This document shows positions 49,653 through 59,517 of a stretch of DNA of 64,000 nt, in pieces (positions within the stretch are counted from its first letter, which is position 1; the number at the start of each line of letters is the position of its first letter). The stretch is from Pseudomonas putida (lineage in GTDB: Bacteria > Pseudomonadota > Gammaproteobacteria > Pseudomonadales > Pseudomonadaceae). The notes below the pieces were generated by a model. It was not told where the DNA came from. It did not search any database and was given only the letters and a program-made list of their open reading frames with translations. Location of the stretch: contig NZ_CP016634.1 in NCBI RefSeq assembly GCF_002741075.1, positions 2,898,501 through 2,962,500 on the forward strand, read 5' to 3'. Position numbers and translations under genes: made by a program.

Positions 49653-50627
49653 ATGAAAAAGACCGTCCTGGCCTTCAGCCGCATCACCCCGGCCATGGCC
49701 GAACGCCTGCAGCAAGACTTCAACGTGATCGTGCCCAACCCCAAGCTCGGTGACATCGCCGCCCAGTTCAACGAAGCCCTGCCTCAGGCCCACGGCCTGA
49801 TCGGCGTCGGCCGCAAGCTCGGCCGGGCGCAGCTCGAAGGCGCGGGCAAGCTGGAGGTGGTGTCCAGTGTCTCGGTCGGTTACGACAACTATGACCTGGA
49901 CTACTTCAACGAGCGCGGAATCGCCCTGACCAACACCCCCGACGTGCTGACCGAAAGCACCGCCGACCTGGCCTTCGCCTTGGTCATGGGCTGTGCCCGC
50001 CGGGTCGCCGAACTCGATGCCTGGACCAAGGCCGGCCAATGGCAGGCCACCGTCGGCCCGGCCCATTTCGGCAGTGACGTGCATGGCAAGACACTGGGCA
50101 TCGTCGGCCTGGGCAACATCGGCGCCGCCATCGCCCGGCGCGGCCGCTTTGGCTTCAACATGCAGGTACTGTACAGCGGCAACAACCGCAAGCCGGCACT
50201 GGAACAGGAGCTCGGCGCCCAATACCGCAGCCTGGAGCAGTTGCTGGCCGAGGCCGATTTCGTGTGTTTGGTGGTGCCGTTGTCGGACGCCACGCGCAAG
50301 CTGATCGGTGCCCCTGAGCTCAAGCTGATGAAGCCCAGCGCCTTTTTGGTCAACGTTTCCCGTGGGCCGGTGGTGGACGAGGCGGCGCTGGTCGAGGCGC
50401 TGCAAAACGGCACCCTTCGCGGCGCCGGGCTGGACGTGTACGAGAAAGAGCCGCTGGCTGACTCACCGCTGTTCGCGCTGCCCAATGCCCTGACCCTGCC
50501 ACACGTGGGCTCGGCCACCGCCGAAACCCGCGAGGCCATGGCCAACCGGGCGATCGACAACCTGCGCGCGGCGCTGCTGGGCGAGCGGCCTCGGGATCTG
50601 GTCAACCCGCAGGTCTGGAAGGGCTGA
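49653..50627 (+). CDS. D-isomer 2-hydroxyacid dehydrogenase (GhrB type: glyoxylate/hydroxypyruvate/2-ketogluconate reductase)
   Basis: A 324-residue NAD(P)H-dependent reductase. Catalytic-domain halves flank a Rossmann domain with LGIVGLGNIGAAIARR; catalytic Arg in NVSRGPVVDE, Glu in YEKEPL and His in LPHVGSAT are present. Family members reduce glyoxylate, hydroxypyruvate or 2-ketogluconate; the sequence does not decide between them. The start at 49653 gives the canonical MKKTVLAFSR. Confidence 0.9.
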   Translation: MKKTVLAFSRITPAMAERLQQDFNVIVPNPKLGDIAAQFNEALPQAHGLIGVGRKLGRAQLEGAGKLEVVSSVSVGYDNYDLDYFNERGIALTNTPDVLTESTADLAFALVMGCARRVAELDAWTKAGQWQATVGPAHFGSDVHGKTLGIVGLGNIGAAIARRGRFGFNMQVLYSGNNRKPALEQELGAQYRSLEQLLAEADFVCLVVPLSDATRKLIGAPELKLMKPSAFLVNVSRGPVVDEAALVEALQNGTLRGAGLDVYEKEPLADSPLFALPNALTLPHVGSATAETREAMANRAIDNLRAALLGERPRDLVNPQVWKG

Positions 50628-50639
50628 GTCGCCTATCAG

Positions 50640-50730
50640 GACGCCTTCGCGGGTAAACCCACGCAGGCTCGCCGTTGTTCTTGAAGCCGGCGCAGCACCT
50701 GTGCGCGGTACCCGCGAAAGGGCAGCACAA
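50640..50730. repeat. Degenerate REP remnants
   Basis: TTCGCGGGTAAACCCACGCAGG at about 50647 and GTACCCGCGAAAGG at about 50706 are decayed REP arms in the convergent gap before the DMT transporter gene. Confidence 0.5.
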
Positions 50731-50779
50731 AGGGTTACGTCGTGAAAGGGCCGCATGATGCCCATCACTCGATGAACAC

Positions 50780-51682
50780 CTACCTCACGCTGACCGCACT
50801 CCCCATCACCTTGGCCTTGGGCTTGCGAAACACCAGCACGTTACCCGCCATCACCGCCACCAGCCCGAGCAGCGCGGGCGCCGTCCACTGATAGCCCTCG
50901 GCGACCGCGGACACATTCAGCGCCACCAGCGGGAACAGCACCGTGCAATACGCCGCCCGTTCCGGCCCCATGCGTCCGACCAGGGTCAGGTAGGCGGTAA
51001 AGCCGATGACCGAACCAGGAATCACCAAGTACAACAGCGAACCGATGTAGCGAGTGTTCCACTCCATGTCGAAGGGAATGCCGCTGAACAGACAGTACAG
51101 CGCTAGCATCGTCGCGCCATACATCATGCCCCAGGCGTTGGTGGTCATGGGCTTGAGCCCTGCCTTCTGCTGCACGCTGGACAGCATGTTGCCCGCCGAG
51201 AAGCACAACGTGCCAAGCAGCGCCAAGCCCAGGCCGTACAAGGTCTCGCGGCCGGCGGTGTGGCTGAACAGCTCTGGCCAGAACAACAGGCCCAGCCCCA
51301 CCAGGCCCAAGGCGCCACCGCCCAGCACGTTGGCGGCGATACGCTGGCCGAAGAAGATCCGCGCGTTGAGCGCATTCCATAAGGTGGCAGTGGAGAACAC
51401 CACGGCGATCAGCCCGCTGGCGATCCACTGGCTGGCGGTAAGGAAACACATGAAGTTGACGCAGAACAGACAAAAGCCTTGGGCCAGGCACACCATGTGC
51501 GCGCGCCGGTTCATCGGTTGCAAGCGGCGGGTGAGCAGGAGGATGGCGAACAGGATCAGCCCCGCCAGAGCAAAGCGATAGACGATCGACACAGGGATGG
51601 CGACCACGCCCAGCTGCAGTTTCAGGGCGATCCAGGTGGTGCCCCAGATCAGGACGGTGAGCAGGTAGAGCGACAGGTTCAT
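50780..51682 (-). CDS. EamA/DMT-family transporter
   Basis: A 300-residue, ten-helix drug/metabolite transporter with two EamA repeats (first begins LTVLIWGTTWIALKL). Such proteins usually export amino acids or metabolites; the substrate is unknown. The start at 51682 places the first helix at residue 4 as in the family. It is divergent from an AraC regulator that may control it. Confidence 0.9.
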   Translation of the reverse strand: MNLSLYLLTVLIWGTTWIALKLQLGVVAIPVSIVYRFALAGLILFAILLLTRRLQPMNRRAHMVCLAQGFCLFCVNFMCFLTASQWIASGLIAVVFSTATLWNALNARIFFGQRIAANVLGGGALGLVGLGLLFWPELFSHTAGRETLYGLGLALLGTLCFSAGNMLSSVQQKAGLKPMTTNAWGMMYGATMLALYCLFSGIPFDMEWNTRYIGSLLYLVIPGSVIGFTAYLTLVGRMGPERAAYCTVLFPLVALNVSAVAEGYQWTAPALLGLVAVMAGNVLVFRKPKAKVMGSAVSVR

Positions 51683-51862
51683 GGTATGGCTTCCGTGGCG
51701 GTCACAAGATCTGGGGCTGCGTTGCACCCCATCGCAGAGTTCCCCGTGATCTTCAGTCTCCACCCGCCCCGCTCCCTGCGCTTGCACAAACTTGCGCATT
51801 TGCCACTTGCGCAGCTGTCAGCCCGAACGCCACGCAGTAGGATGTCGACAGAGGAATCGCCC

Positions 51863-52738
51863 ATGACCCCACTGACCCAGCTGCAAGTCTTCAATGCCAT
51901 GCACGCCTCGCCCAACGCCCGGCTGGAACTGAGCGCGCACCTGGGCGACGGCCTGGCCGCAGCGCTGTGGAGCAATCGCGACGATGCCCGCGACTACCAG
52001 GCGCCGAGTCACCATACCCTGTCGTGCTACATCGCCGACGGCACCGGCACCTTCCGACGACAGCGCCCGGCGGACAAGGGCGCGCCGGACAAACTGTGCA
52101 TCATGCCCGCAGGTCACGAGTCCAATTGGGTGGTCAACGGCCAGATCCGCCTGGCCCACCTGTACATCAGCGAAGAACAGTTCGCCCTCGGCTGCATTCG
52201 CCTGCTCGACCGTGAACCGCGAGAGATGCAGTTGCAGGAGGCAACCTTTCTCGATGACCCGCATCAGGCCCGACGCTTCCGCCAACTGGTGACATTGGAC
52301 TGGGACGAGCCCGGCGAACGCCTGCTGGCCAGCAGCCTGGCCCATGAAATCATCGACCACGCCGTGCTCAGCCAGGCAGGTCTGCGCCAGGGCCTTCGCC
52401 TCAAAGGCGGCCTGGCACCGCACCAGCGTCGACAGTTGATGGACTACATCGAGGCGCACCTGGACCAGCCCATGACCCTGGGCGAGCTCGCCGTACGCTG
52501 CAACCTGTCCGAATACCACTTCGCCCGCATGTTCCGTACAAGCTTCGGGCTACCGCCCCACCAGTATCTGCTGGCGCGCCGCCTCAACCGGGCCTGCCAA
52601 CTGTTGCGCCAGGGCCAGATGCCGCTAGGCCAGGTGGCCCTGTTGTGTGGGTTCGCCAGCGCCAGCCACTTCAGCAATCGCTTCCGCCAGGCGCTGGGCG
52701 CGACGCCCGGAGACTACCGGGCAGCCTTTCGCGGTTGA
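51863..52738 (+). CDS. AraC-family transcriptional regulator
   Basis: A 291-residue regulator with an N-terminal cupin-like sensor domain and a C-terminal AraC double helix-turn-helix (about residues 190-290; MTLGELAVRCNLSEYHFARMF and CGFASASHFSNRFRQALG). AGAGGA lies upstream of the ATG at 51863; another ATG at 51842 lacks a site. Divergent from the DMT transporter, its most likely target. Confidence 0.9.
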   Translation: MTPLTQLQVFNAMHASPNARLELSAHLGDGLAAALWSNRDDARDYQAPSHHTLSCYIADGTGTFRRQRPADKGAPDKLCIMPAGHESNWVVNGQIRLAHLYISEEQFALGCIRLLDREPREMQLQEATFLDDPHQARRFRQLVTLDWDEPGERLLASSLAHEIIDHAVLSQAGLRQGLRLKGGLAPHQRRQLMDYIEAHLDQPMTLGELAVRCNLSEYHFARMFRTSFGLPPHQYLLARRLNRACQLLRQGQMPLGQVALLCGFASASHFSNRFRQALGATPGDYRAAFRG

Positions 52739-52935
52739 TCGGTTCACACACTTCGCCCATGAAAATCTGATGGTGGCAATTTTCCAGGGTCGAACTGCAA
52801 CAGAAAATTTATTTTCAAAAGGGGCTTGATTTCGTTTCGCCGTTGGCTGACTTTAGGGTCAAGAGGCGAAGAAATTCCAAGGGCCTCAAAGGCCTAGGCG
52901 CGTCTCTTGCGAGCAAGCTGAATAAGGATTGAATC

Positions 52936-53283
52936 ATGCAAATCCAGGTCAACAGCAGCAATCACATCGAAGGCAACATCCGGCTCAACGAGTGGGTTCG
53001 CAGCACGCTTGAAAGCACGCTCGAACGCTACGAGGACGACCTCACCCGCATCGAGGTCCACCTGCGTGACGAGAATGGCACCAAGCCCGGCCCGCATGAC
53101 AAACGCTGCCAGATGGAGGCTCGCCCGAAAGGCCATCAACCGATTTCCGTGACCCACACCGCCACGTCCCTGGACCAGGCTGTGGATGGCGCCGCCAGCA
53201 AGCTGAACAACGCGCTGGACCACTTCTACGGCAAGTTGCGCAGCAAACGCGGAGTCCTTCAGATGAGCGACCCTGAAGCCTGA
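52936..53283 (+). CDS. HPF/RaiA-family ribosome-associated protein
   Basis: A 115-residue short HPF/RaiA-like protein (sigma-54 modulation/S30Ae family), which in general binds the 30S decoding site in stationary phase. The fold signature is IRLNEWVRSTLESTLERYEDDLTRIEVHLRD, split over strand and helix. It is a stand-alone copy, not the one next to rpoN, and is followed by a strong terminator, so it is monocistronic. Confidence 0.85.
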   Translation: MQIQVNSSNHIEGNIRLNEWVRSTLESTLERYEDDLTRIEVHLRDENGTKPGPHDKRCQMEARPKGHQPISVTHTATSLDQAVDGAASKLNNALDHFYGKLRSKRGVLQMSDPEA

Positions 53284-53301
53284 ACCCTGCGATCGAATCA
53301 A

Positions 53302-53328
53302 AACGCCCGGCAATGCCGGGCGTTTTCA
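53302..53328 (+). terminator. Intrinsic terminator after the HPF-family gene
   Basis: AACGCCCGGC-AAT-GCCGGGCGTT (53302-53324), a 10-bp perfect stem followed by TT, with A-run before and T-run after: a textbook, possibly bidirectional terminator. Confidence 0.85.
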
Positions 53329-53409
53329 TGTCCACCGATCAGTGGCCCTGAACCAACCCTGCGATCCTCCGGTCAACCTCTGCAGTCATTCATTGCAGAC
53401 CGACCGATC

Positions 53410-53712
53410 ATGAACAATCCCTTCGACCAGATCAGCGACGCCTTCGCCCCCGAATACCGGGTCAACTTGAGCATCGAACGCCTGGACGGCAGCATCATGC
53501 TCACCCTCTCCGATGACAGCGGCGTGGTCGCCAAACGCCTGATCAGCGCCGTCCAGCGCAATGATCCGCAGCGTTTGCAGCGCGTGATCGACAGCATTCG
53601 CCTGGGCCTGGCCATCGAGCTGGGCCAAAACCCGCTGGAAGTCCTGGCAGCCCTCACCCACGCCCCGCGCCGGGACCTGCGCCGCATCCCTGTCGCTGGC
53701 ATAGCCAACTGA
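53410..53712 (+). CDS. DUF3509 domain-containing protein
   Basis: A 100-residue protein of a family I recall as confined largely to Pseudomonas, without known function. No membrane segment; a beta-rich first half (VNLSIERLDGSIMLTLSD) then a helical second half. It ends 3 bp from the convergent psiE-like stop, with no terminator between, so the two messages overlap. Confidence 0.85.
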   Translation: MNNPFDQISDAFAPEYRVNLSIERLDGSIMLTLSDDSGVVAKRLISAVQRNDPQRLQRVIDSIRLGLAIELGQNPLEVLAALTHAPRRDLRRIPVAGIAN

Positions 53713-53715
53713 GCG

Positions 53716-54186
53716 CTACTTGCCGTCCTCGACTTCCTTACCGTTGGCATCCAGCACCTTGGTGGACGGATAGCGGTACGAGGCGTAGCGCACAACGAGG
53801 ATCGAAAACGCCAGCAACAGGATGCCGCCACACAGGTACAGCAGCCCGACATCGGGTGCTTTGTGATGCGATACATCGCCGATCAGCAGACGGGTCAGCG
53901 CGGTGATTGCCACGTACAGCAGGAAGCGGATCGGCATGTGGTTGGTCTTGAAGTAGATCCCGACCATCGCCCCCAGCTCCAGGTAGATGAACAGCAGCAA
54001 GATGTCATCGACGCTGACCCCGCCCTTGCCCAACATGTCCAGGAATGTGACCACCGCCGCATAGGCGGTGATGGCGCCAATACCGAACAATGCCAGGTAG
54101 TGAAACGCCTCGACGCACAAATTGCCCAGCGAGTCGGCCGAGCCATGCAGGCCCTTGCGCAGTTTTTCTGCCCATTTGATATTCAC
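53716..54186 (-). CDS. PsiE-family phosphate-starvation-inducible membrane protein
   Basis: A 156-residue inner-membrane protein with four helices (FHYLALFGIGAITAYAAVV, DDILLLFIYLELGAMVGIYF and two more), as in PsiE. Function is unknown beyond induction by phosphate starvation in E. coli. The start is a GTG at 54184-54186 preceded by GGGGAA; the open frame runs on upstream without a better start. Confidence 0.85.
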   Translation of the reverse strand: MNIKWAEKLRKGLHGSADSLGNLCVEAFHYLALFGIGAITAYAAVVTFLDMLGKGGVSVDDILLLFIYLELGAMVGIYFKTNHMPIRFLLYVAITALTRLLIGDVSHHKAPDVGLLYLCGGILLLAFSILVVRYASYRYPSTKVLDANGKEVEDGK

Positions 54187-54368
54187 GATGTTCGATTCCC
54201 CGATACGCGCTGAAGGATGATGCGTCACCTCTGTGACGCTTGTGCCATGCAGTAAAAAGGCCAGGCCTCTGCCTTGGAAGGCGACCGATTGCCGCAAGAC
54301 ACCTGTGGGCTAGGCTCTGAAAGGAAAAGGCCATCCTGTGAGTTGCATCCCGGTGGCCTAAGCGAGTA

Positions 54369-54384
54369 CTGTATATAAATACAG
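54369..54384. promoter_or_regulatory. LexA (SOS) box upstream of yebG
   Basis: CTGTATATAAATACAG fits the CTG-N10-CAG consensus exactly and extends as TACTG...CAGTA. It lies 43 bp upstream of the yebG start. Confidence 0.9.
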
Positions 54385-54426
54385 TAAACCCCTAACCCCA
54401 ACAGCAAAAAGGCACAGAGGTGATGA

Positions 54427-54690
54427 ATGGCCGTCGAAGTGGTGTATCGCAGCAGCCGCGATCCGGAGCGCTTGTTCATGGATAAGGCCGAAGCAGACCG
54501 TCACGACAAGATGCTCGAACTGGCCGAGCGCCTGGCCGAGGTGCTGCAAAAGGCGGTGCCATCGTTGAGTGAACAGCAGGTCGAGGAAGCCGGTATCTAC
54601 ATGGCCAAGAACCGCGACGTGTTCGCCCGGGCGTTCAAGAACCAGCCAGATGCCTTGGCCGAGTTGCTCGAGGGCGGTGCTGCCGAGTGA
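54427..54690 (+). CDS. yebG: YebG family DNA-damage-inducible protein
   Basis: An 87-residue protein of the YebG family, a LexA-regulated SOS gene of unknown molecular function. The N-terminus MAVEVVYRSSRDPERLFMDK is the family signature. A consensus LexA box precedes it and GAGGTGATG supplies the ribosome-binding site. Confidence 0.93.
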   Translation: MAVEVVYRSSRDPERLFMDKAEADRHDKMLELAERLAEVLQKAVPSLSEQQVEEAGIYMAKNRDVFARAFKNQPDALAELLEGGAAE

Positions 54691-54721
54691 TAGCGTTTGG
54701 AAGCGCCGCACCGGCTTCGTA

Positions 54722-54742
54722 GTAGCGGGTTTACCCGCGAAC
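54722..54742. repeat. Partial REP after yebG
   Basis: AGTAGCGGGTTTACCCGCGA: the REP core with one altered flank, in the convergent gap before the amino-acid dehydrogenase gene. Confidence 0.6.
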
Positions 54743-54794
54743 ACTGGCGCAGCCGATGGCATGAATTGTCTGCATCAATCAGCAGCTTCAGCGC

Positions 54795-55814
54795 TCATCC
54801 GTAGAGCAACCGCTCCGCCAGTGTTTGCGCCACCCGCGCTGGCGAACGCTTCTCCGCCTGGGCATGGGCAAACACTTCGGTCAGCCGCGTCGGAATGCGC
54901 GCCAGGTGCGCGGTGATGGTGCCCAGGTCCTCGCCACGGTGGGTCAGTGCCACATAGATGAGGCCTCCGGCATTGATCACGTAGTCCGGTGCATAGAGGA
55001 TGCCGCGCTTTTCCAACTGGTCCGCCACCTGCAGCGTGGTGAGCTGGTTGTTCGCGGCTCCCGCCACCGCTGCGCAGCGCAGTTGCATCACACTCTGGCC
55101 GTTGAGCACCGGCCCGATGCCACAGGGCGCAAAGATGTCGCAGGGCGTGCTGATCAGCGCGTCGTTGGTCACAGGATGCGCCCCTAGCTGCTCCACGGCC
55201 AGGCGCACTCGCCCGGGGTCGAGGTCGCTGACCAACAGCTCCGCGCCCGCAGCATGCAACTGCTCGGCCAAGGCATAGCCGACATTGCCCAGCCCTTGCA
55301 CGGCGATGCGCAGCCCTTCCAGGTTATCGCTGCCCAGGCGTGCCATGGACGTAGCGCGAATGCCCGCGAACACCCCCATGGCCGCGTGGGGTGATGGATC
55401 ACCCGAAGCGGTTGTGCTGGTGACATGAGGCGTGGTCTGGGCGATGCAGTCCATGTCCAGGGTCGAGGTGCCGCTGTCCACGGCGGTGATGAAACGCCCC
55501 TGCAGCGAATCGACGAAGCGACCGAACGCTTCGAACAACGCGGCGCGGTTTTCCACATGGGGATTACGCACGATCACGGCCTTGCCGCCGCCCAGCGGCA
55601 AGCCCGCCAGGGCCGCTTTGTAGCTCATGCCCTGGGCCAGACGGATGGCGTCGGTCATGGCACTTTCGTCATCGGCGTAGGGTAGATACCGACAGCCGCC
55701 CATGGCCGGGCCCAACTGCTCGCTGTGAATGACCACGACGGCCTTGAGGCCTGTGGGCGGATCGATGCACAGGTGCAGGGACTGGGTGCGAGTGCTTTGC
55801 ATGAGCGCGAACAT
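54795..55814 (-). CDS. Glu/Leu/Phe/Val dehydrogenase family protein (leucine dehydrogenase type)
   Basis: A 339-residue NAD-dependent amino-acid dehydrogenase. Catalytic-domain motifs GPAMGGCRYLPY and MSYKAALAGLPLGGGKAV (catalytic Lys), then a Rossmann domain (IAVQGLGNVGYALAEQL). The length fits leucine/valine dehydrogenase better than glutamate dehydrogenase, so oxidative deamination of branched-chain amino acids is the likely reaction. Confidence 0.88.
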   Translation of the reverse strand: MFALMQSTRTQSLHLCIDPPTGLKAVVVIHSEQLGPAMGGCRYLPYADDESAMTDAIRLAQGMSYKAALAGLPLGGGKAVIVRNPHVENRAALFEAFGRFVDSLQGRFITAVDSGTSTLDMDCIAQTTPHVTSTTASGDPSPHAAMGVFAGIRATSMARLGSDNLEGLRIAVQGLGNVGYALAEQLHAAGAELLVSDLDPGRVRLAVEQLGAHPVTNDALISTPCDIFAPCGIGPVLNGQSVMQLRCAAVAGAANNQLTTLQVADQLEKRGILYAPDYVINAGGLIYVALTHRGEDLGTITAHLARIPTRLTEVFAHAQAEKRSPARVAQTLAERLLYG

Positions 55815-55938
55815 CGACGGGCTCCCCCGAGAGGTGCTCCTACCAGTATAGGCAGGCCATCAAGCTGCGATCCCCTGGCGGACCACTGGACGAAAGCACG
55901 CGCCAAGGCTAAAAGATAAGCGTATGCGGAGAGTGCCC

Positions 55939-56745
55939 ATGAACCCACGCCAAGCCTGCCTGGCCTGCCTGGATCGCGAGCCTGTCGCCCTGCTGGAAGC
56001 AACGCTGTGGATAGCGGCCGAGCACGACCGGACCGTAGAGCCGGCGGCGAGCCTCGCCCAGTTGCACGACTTGCAGCGAGAAATCAGCGCCAACCTGCCG
56101 ATGCTGCCGCTCCACGAACTGGCCCAACCACTGCTGCGCCAACTCAGTGCCCTGGGCTTCGCGCAGGATGAATACCACCCCTTGCGACCTCAGGTGGCGT
56201 TGATGGACAAAGTCCTGCAGCGCCGTCGCGGCCAGCCGTTGACCCTGGCCATCCTCGCCCTTGAACTGGCGCGACGCTTGTCGATCCCTCTGGAGGGGGT
56301 GAACTTCCCCGGCCACTTCCTGCTGCGCGTGCCCGGAGCCGACCACCTGCTCGACCCCTGCGGTGGTCGACGGTTGTACCCCGCCGACTGCCGCGAGCTG
56401 CTGGCCCGCCAGTTCGGCCCCCATGTCCCCTTGAGCGCCGAACACATGCACAGCGCAGCGCCCATGCAGATGCTCCAGCGTCTGTCGCGCAACCTGCGCC
56501 ACCTGCACAGCAGCAACGAAAACGACCTGGCTGCCCTGATCGACGCCGAACGGGTGATGCAACTGGGCCCGGTGCTGGCCAGCGACTACCTGGCCCGGGC
56601 CACGCTCTACCAGCACCTGGATTGCCCCCAGGCCGAGCGCTACGACCTGGAGCATGCCCTGCTCCTGACCGACGACCCCATCCAGCGTTTGAAATTGAGC
56701 GAACGCCTTGGCCACTTGCCACCGGCCAAGCGCTCGCTTCACTGA
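55939..56745 (+). CDS. SirB1-family transglutaminase-like/TPR protein
   Basis: A 268-residue protein: a transglutaminase-like core in the first 170 residues (QPLTLAILALELARRL, VNFPGHFLLRVPG) and a TPR-like C-terminal part. The usual catalytic Cys is not evident (the equivalent helix reads LTLAILALEL), so it is probably non-enzymatic, as in SirB1 relatives. The start at 55939 has GGAGA seven bases upstream. Divergent from the dehydrogenase gene. Confidence 0.83.
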   Translation: MNPRQACLACLDREPVALLEATLWIAAEHDRTVEPAASLAQLHDLQREISANLPMLPLHELAQPLLRQLSALGFAQDEYHPLRPQVALMDKVLQRRRGQPLTLAILALELARRLSIPLEGVNFPGHFLLRVPGADHLLDPCGGRRLYPADCRELLARQFGPHVPLSAEHMHSAAPMQMLQRLSRNLRHLHSSNENDLAALIDAERVMQLGPVLASDYLARATLYQHLDCPQAERYDLEHALLLTDDPIQRLKLSERLGHLPPAKRSLH

Positions 56746-56763
56746 CAGGGCCTCAGGCTGCGA

Positions 56764-59303
56764 TCACCAACTGATCCTGATCCCTGCATTGGCACTGACA
56801 CCTTCCAGGTCGTTGGTGTCCAGGTTGGTGCTGTAGTCCGCCGCGAGGTATACACCGACCGTCGATGACAAGGTCGCCACGACCCCGACACCGAGGTCAG
56901 CGGACGTTGACTTGTGATCACTCTTGATCCGATCGACATCGTCGTAGGTCACCGTGTCGTGACCGCCGAAGGTCTTCCAGGCATTGACGCGAACATAGGG
57001 CTCGATCGGCGTGCCTTGCACCACGTAGCGCCCTTTCAGGCGCGTGCCCAAGCGACCGGTCCAATAATCCTGGGCATCGTAGGACACCTTGGAAATGCCA
57101 TCGTGCTGGCTGTCCATGTCGATCTGCTGATTGATCACCTGCACCTGCGGCTCCACCACCCAATGCTCGGATACGGCGATGGGATAGCCGGCTTCGGCGG
57201 ACAACGCCAAGGCATGGCCGCGGTTGTCCATCTTCACACCACGGTCGGACTTGTTATCCCCATCCAGGCGTGTGCCCATGGCCACGAGGTCCACGTACCA
57301 GCCGATCTTTGGGTCAGTCAGGGTCCAGTAGGCGCCGTAGTTGTCACCGTCGAGTTTGACCCGGCCAGAGCGATGATCCTGGAAGCCCTCGGAGAAGCCT
57401 TTGACGTCGCCGTCCAGGCGGCTCTGGCCGATGAAGACACCCGCACGCTGGACATATCCGGCGTTGGTTTTCGCGGCAAACAGATCGTGGCCCACCTGAT
57501 ACCCCTTGATCGAGCCGTCGAAACTCGGCGACACGGTGCCTGACCAGCGCTTGTCGAAGTCACTGCCATAGGCACGGCCCCAACCACCCAGGCCGTTCTT
57601 GCCCAACAGGCTTTGCTCCCCCTGACGATCGTGGAAGGTGCCCAGTGCTTGCAGGGTCATCACTTGCGCGGCGGGCACCACCACCGAGTACACCGGCACC
57701 TCCTGTCGGTACAGGGGGATCGGCTCAGCGCCAGGGACCGGCGTAGGCAGAGGCGGCGTGGTGTCCGAAGGCTGTGGTGAGACTTCAGCCGGGTCCGGCG
57801 CGGGGGACGATGGATCGGAAGGCTCCGTAGCCGGCGGTACGGCGACCACCGAGGAGCGCAGGTACCAGTTGTTTTCCGAACCGGCTGTCACTCCGCCCTT
57901 GAACAAGTAGTACTGGTACGCGCCCGCGGAGACTGGTCCTCGAAGGGCAAAGGCATTGGCATTACTGACCGCCCCATTGAGCGCTTGTACGACTTCGATC
58001 CCATTGTCGCGGGTAAAGCCGCCATGTCCTCCAAGATTGCTCACCACCAGTTGGGTCCGACCGGTGATCGCTCCGCCGGAAACCGCAAGTTTGTCGCTGG
58101 CGGAGCTATCGTCACCGAGCTGCGTCTGAAGCCGCAACAGGCCATTGGAGCCGACATAGTTGCCATGCACCGTCAGGACGTCCGTGGCACTGGCGCTGCC
58201 GGTGGTCATATCGATGATGCCGGCGTTGACCAGCGTGGCCTCTCGGCCGGCAGTGAACGGTCGGAGTCACCCTGGGTTACCGCCAACACGCTGCTGTCGT
58301 CGATAGAAAACGTGCCCGTATTGCTGGCGCTATCACCCAGCACGAAATGCCCTGCCAAGTCGAAGTGCGAGCCATTGTCGAGATTGACGGTTTCCCACCC
58401 GCAGTAACGAGCGGGGCCGCCGGAGACGGTGTTGTCGAAGGTCAGCCGGTCATTGCCAAGCCCCCCATCGACAGAGGGTGTGGCAGCCAGCAGGCGTTCG
58501 CTCAAACCGCTGAGCAGCGCGGTATCGTTGCCATCGCCCATCAACACGGCCGAGTTGATCTGCCCGCCCTCGCGCCAGGTGAAGGTATCGTTGCCAACAC
58601 TGGCGCGGATTTCGCCATCGATGACGCCACCGCTGACCGTGATGTGATCATCCCCGCCGCTGGTGCTGATGTTGCCGCCGATGGTTCCGCCCGAGACGGT
58701 GATCGTGTCGATATCGAAACCGGTGACCAGGTTGCCACGGATCGTGCCGCCGGACATGTCGTAGATGTTCTTGTCCAGCTTCATGTCGACCCGGCCAATG
58801 GTGCCGCCGGTCTGCCGCGCCACATCCCCGTCTTCGAACGCACCGACGATGACACCGTCGGTCATCAGGAAGGTGTCGCGCGAGTCGCCCTGGGCAAGTG
58901 AACCGATCTGTCCACCGGTCATGACAAAATCATCGATACCATTGCCTTGGGAAACAGCGCCGGTCACGGTGCCTGCGCTGATACGGAATCGATCCGCCCC
59001 ATCGCCCTGGGTGACTGACCCGACGAGGGTTCCGGACTCCATGTTGATCGCATCCGCCCCCGGCCCGGTGACCACGTTACCGTTGAGGGTGCCGGTACCG
59101 CCGGCGGGGAACGTCAGTGTGTTGTTACCTTGCAGGTCCGTGAGCCCAGTCGCGCTGGTGCCGCTGTCGCAGACGAAAGCGTCATCACCAGGGCCAGGCG
59201 TAAAGGCGCACGCCGCGTGTGCCTGTTGCACCGCCACACTGAGAAGAGACACAACTCCCATGCCGAGCAGCTGGCATTGTGAATAGAAGCGTTTCGTACG
59301 CAT
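56764..59303 (-). pseudogene. Autotransporter (type Va), disrupted by a single-base frameshift
   Basis: An exported autotransporter split into two frames. The first (59303-58206) encodes a signal peptide (cleaved after VQQAHA) and a passenger of short repeats of the type GGTIGGNI and GDGxDxF. The second (from about 58258 to 56764) encodes the passenger end, a Pro-rich linker and a C-terminal 12-strand beta-barrel ending NAGIRISW. Adding one base at 58256-58257 (GTGAACGG to GTGAAACGG on the plus strand) restores DRFTAGREATLVNAGIIDM. Without that, the barrel has no signal peptide. A sequencing error cannot be excluded. An ATG at 59402 is an alternative start giving a longer leader. Confidence 0.8.
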
Positions 59304-59490
59304 AAGGCGAACCCATGGCTTGCTTTCAATAGCAGCATTGGATTTAGCACATGCGTTCCACTTGCGCGGACTGCTAAGCGGTTTTTGAGAACTTGTCGCC
59401 ATTTTTCATGGCTAATTCAGTACAGAGACGCCAAATCCATGCAGATTCACGCGGGCGCCGCTGAGCAGCCCGCGTGATGGCCTGTGCAAT

Positions 59491-59517
59491 CGAGCCGCGC
59501 CCTTTCGGAGCGGGGCT
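59491..59517 (-). terminator. Hairpin after the homogentisate operon
   Basis: GAGCC / GGCTC arms with further imperfect pairing (GCTCC..GGGCG) immediately after the maiA stop on the minus strand. No T-tract. Confidence 0.4.

Noticed and set aside
53285..53340. Riboswitch or small RNA after the HPF-family gene
   Set aside because: The only structure is a standard intrinsic terminator.
58206..58209. Programmed -1 frameshift in the autotransporter
   Set aside because: No slippery heptamer or following pseudoknot-like structure is evident near 58256; a simple base loss explains the data better.
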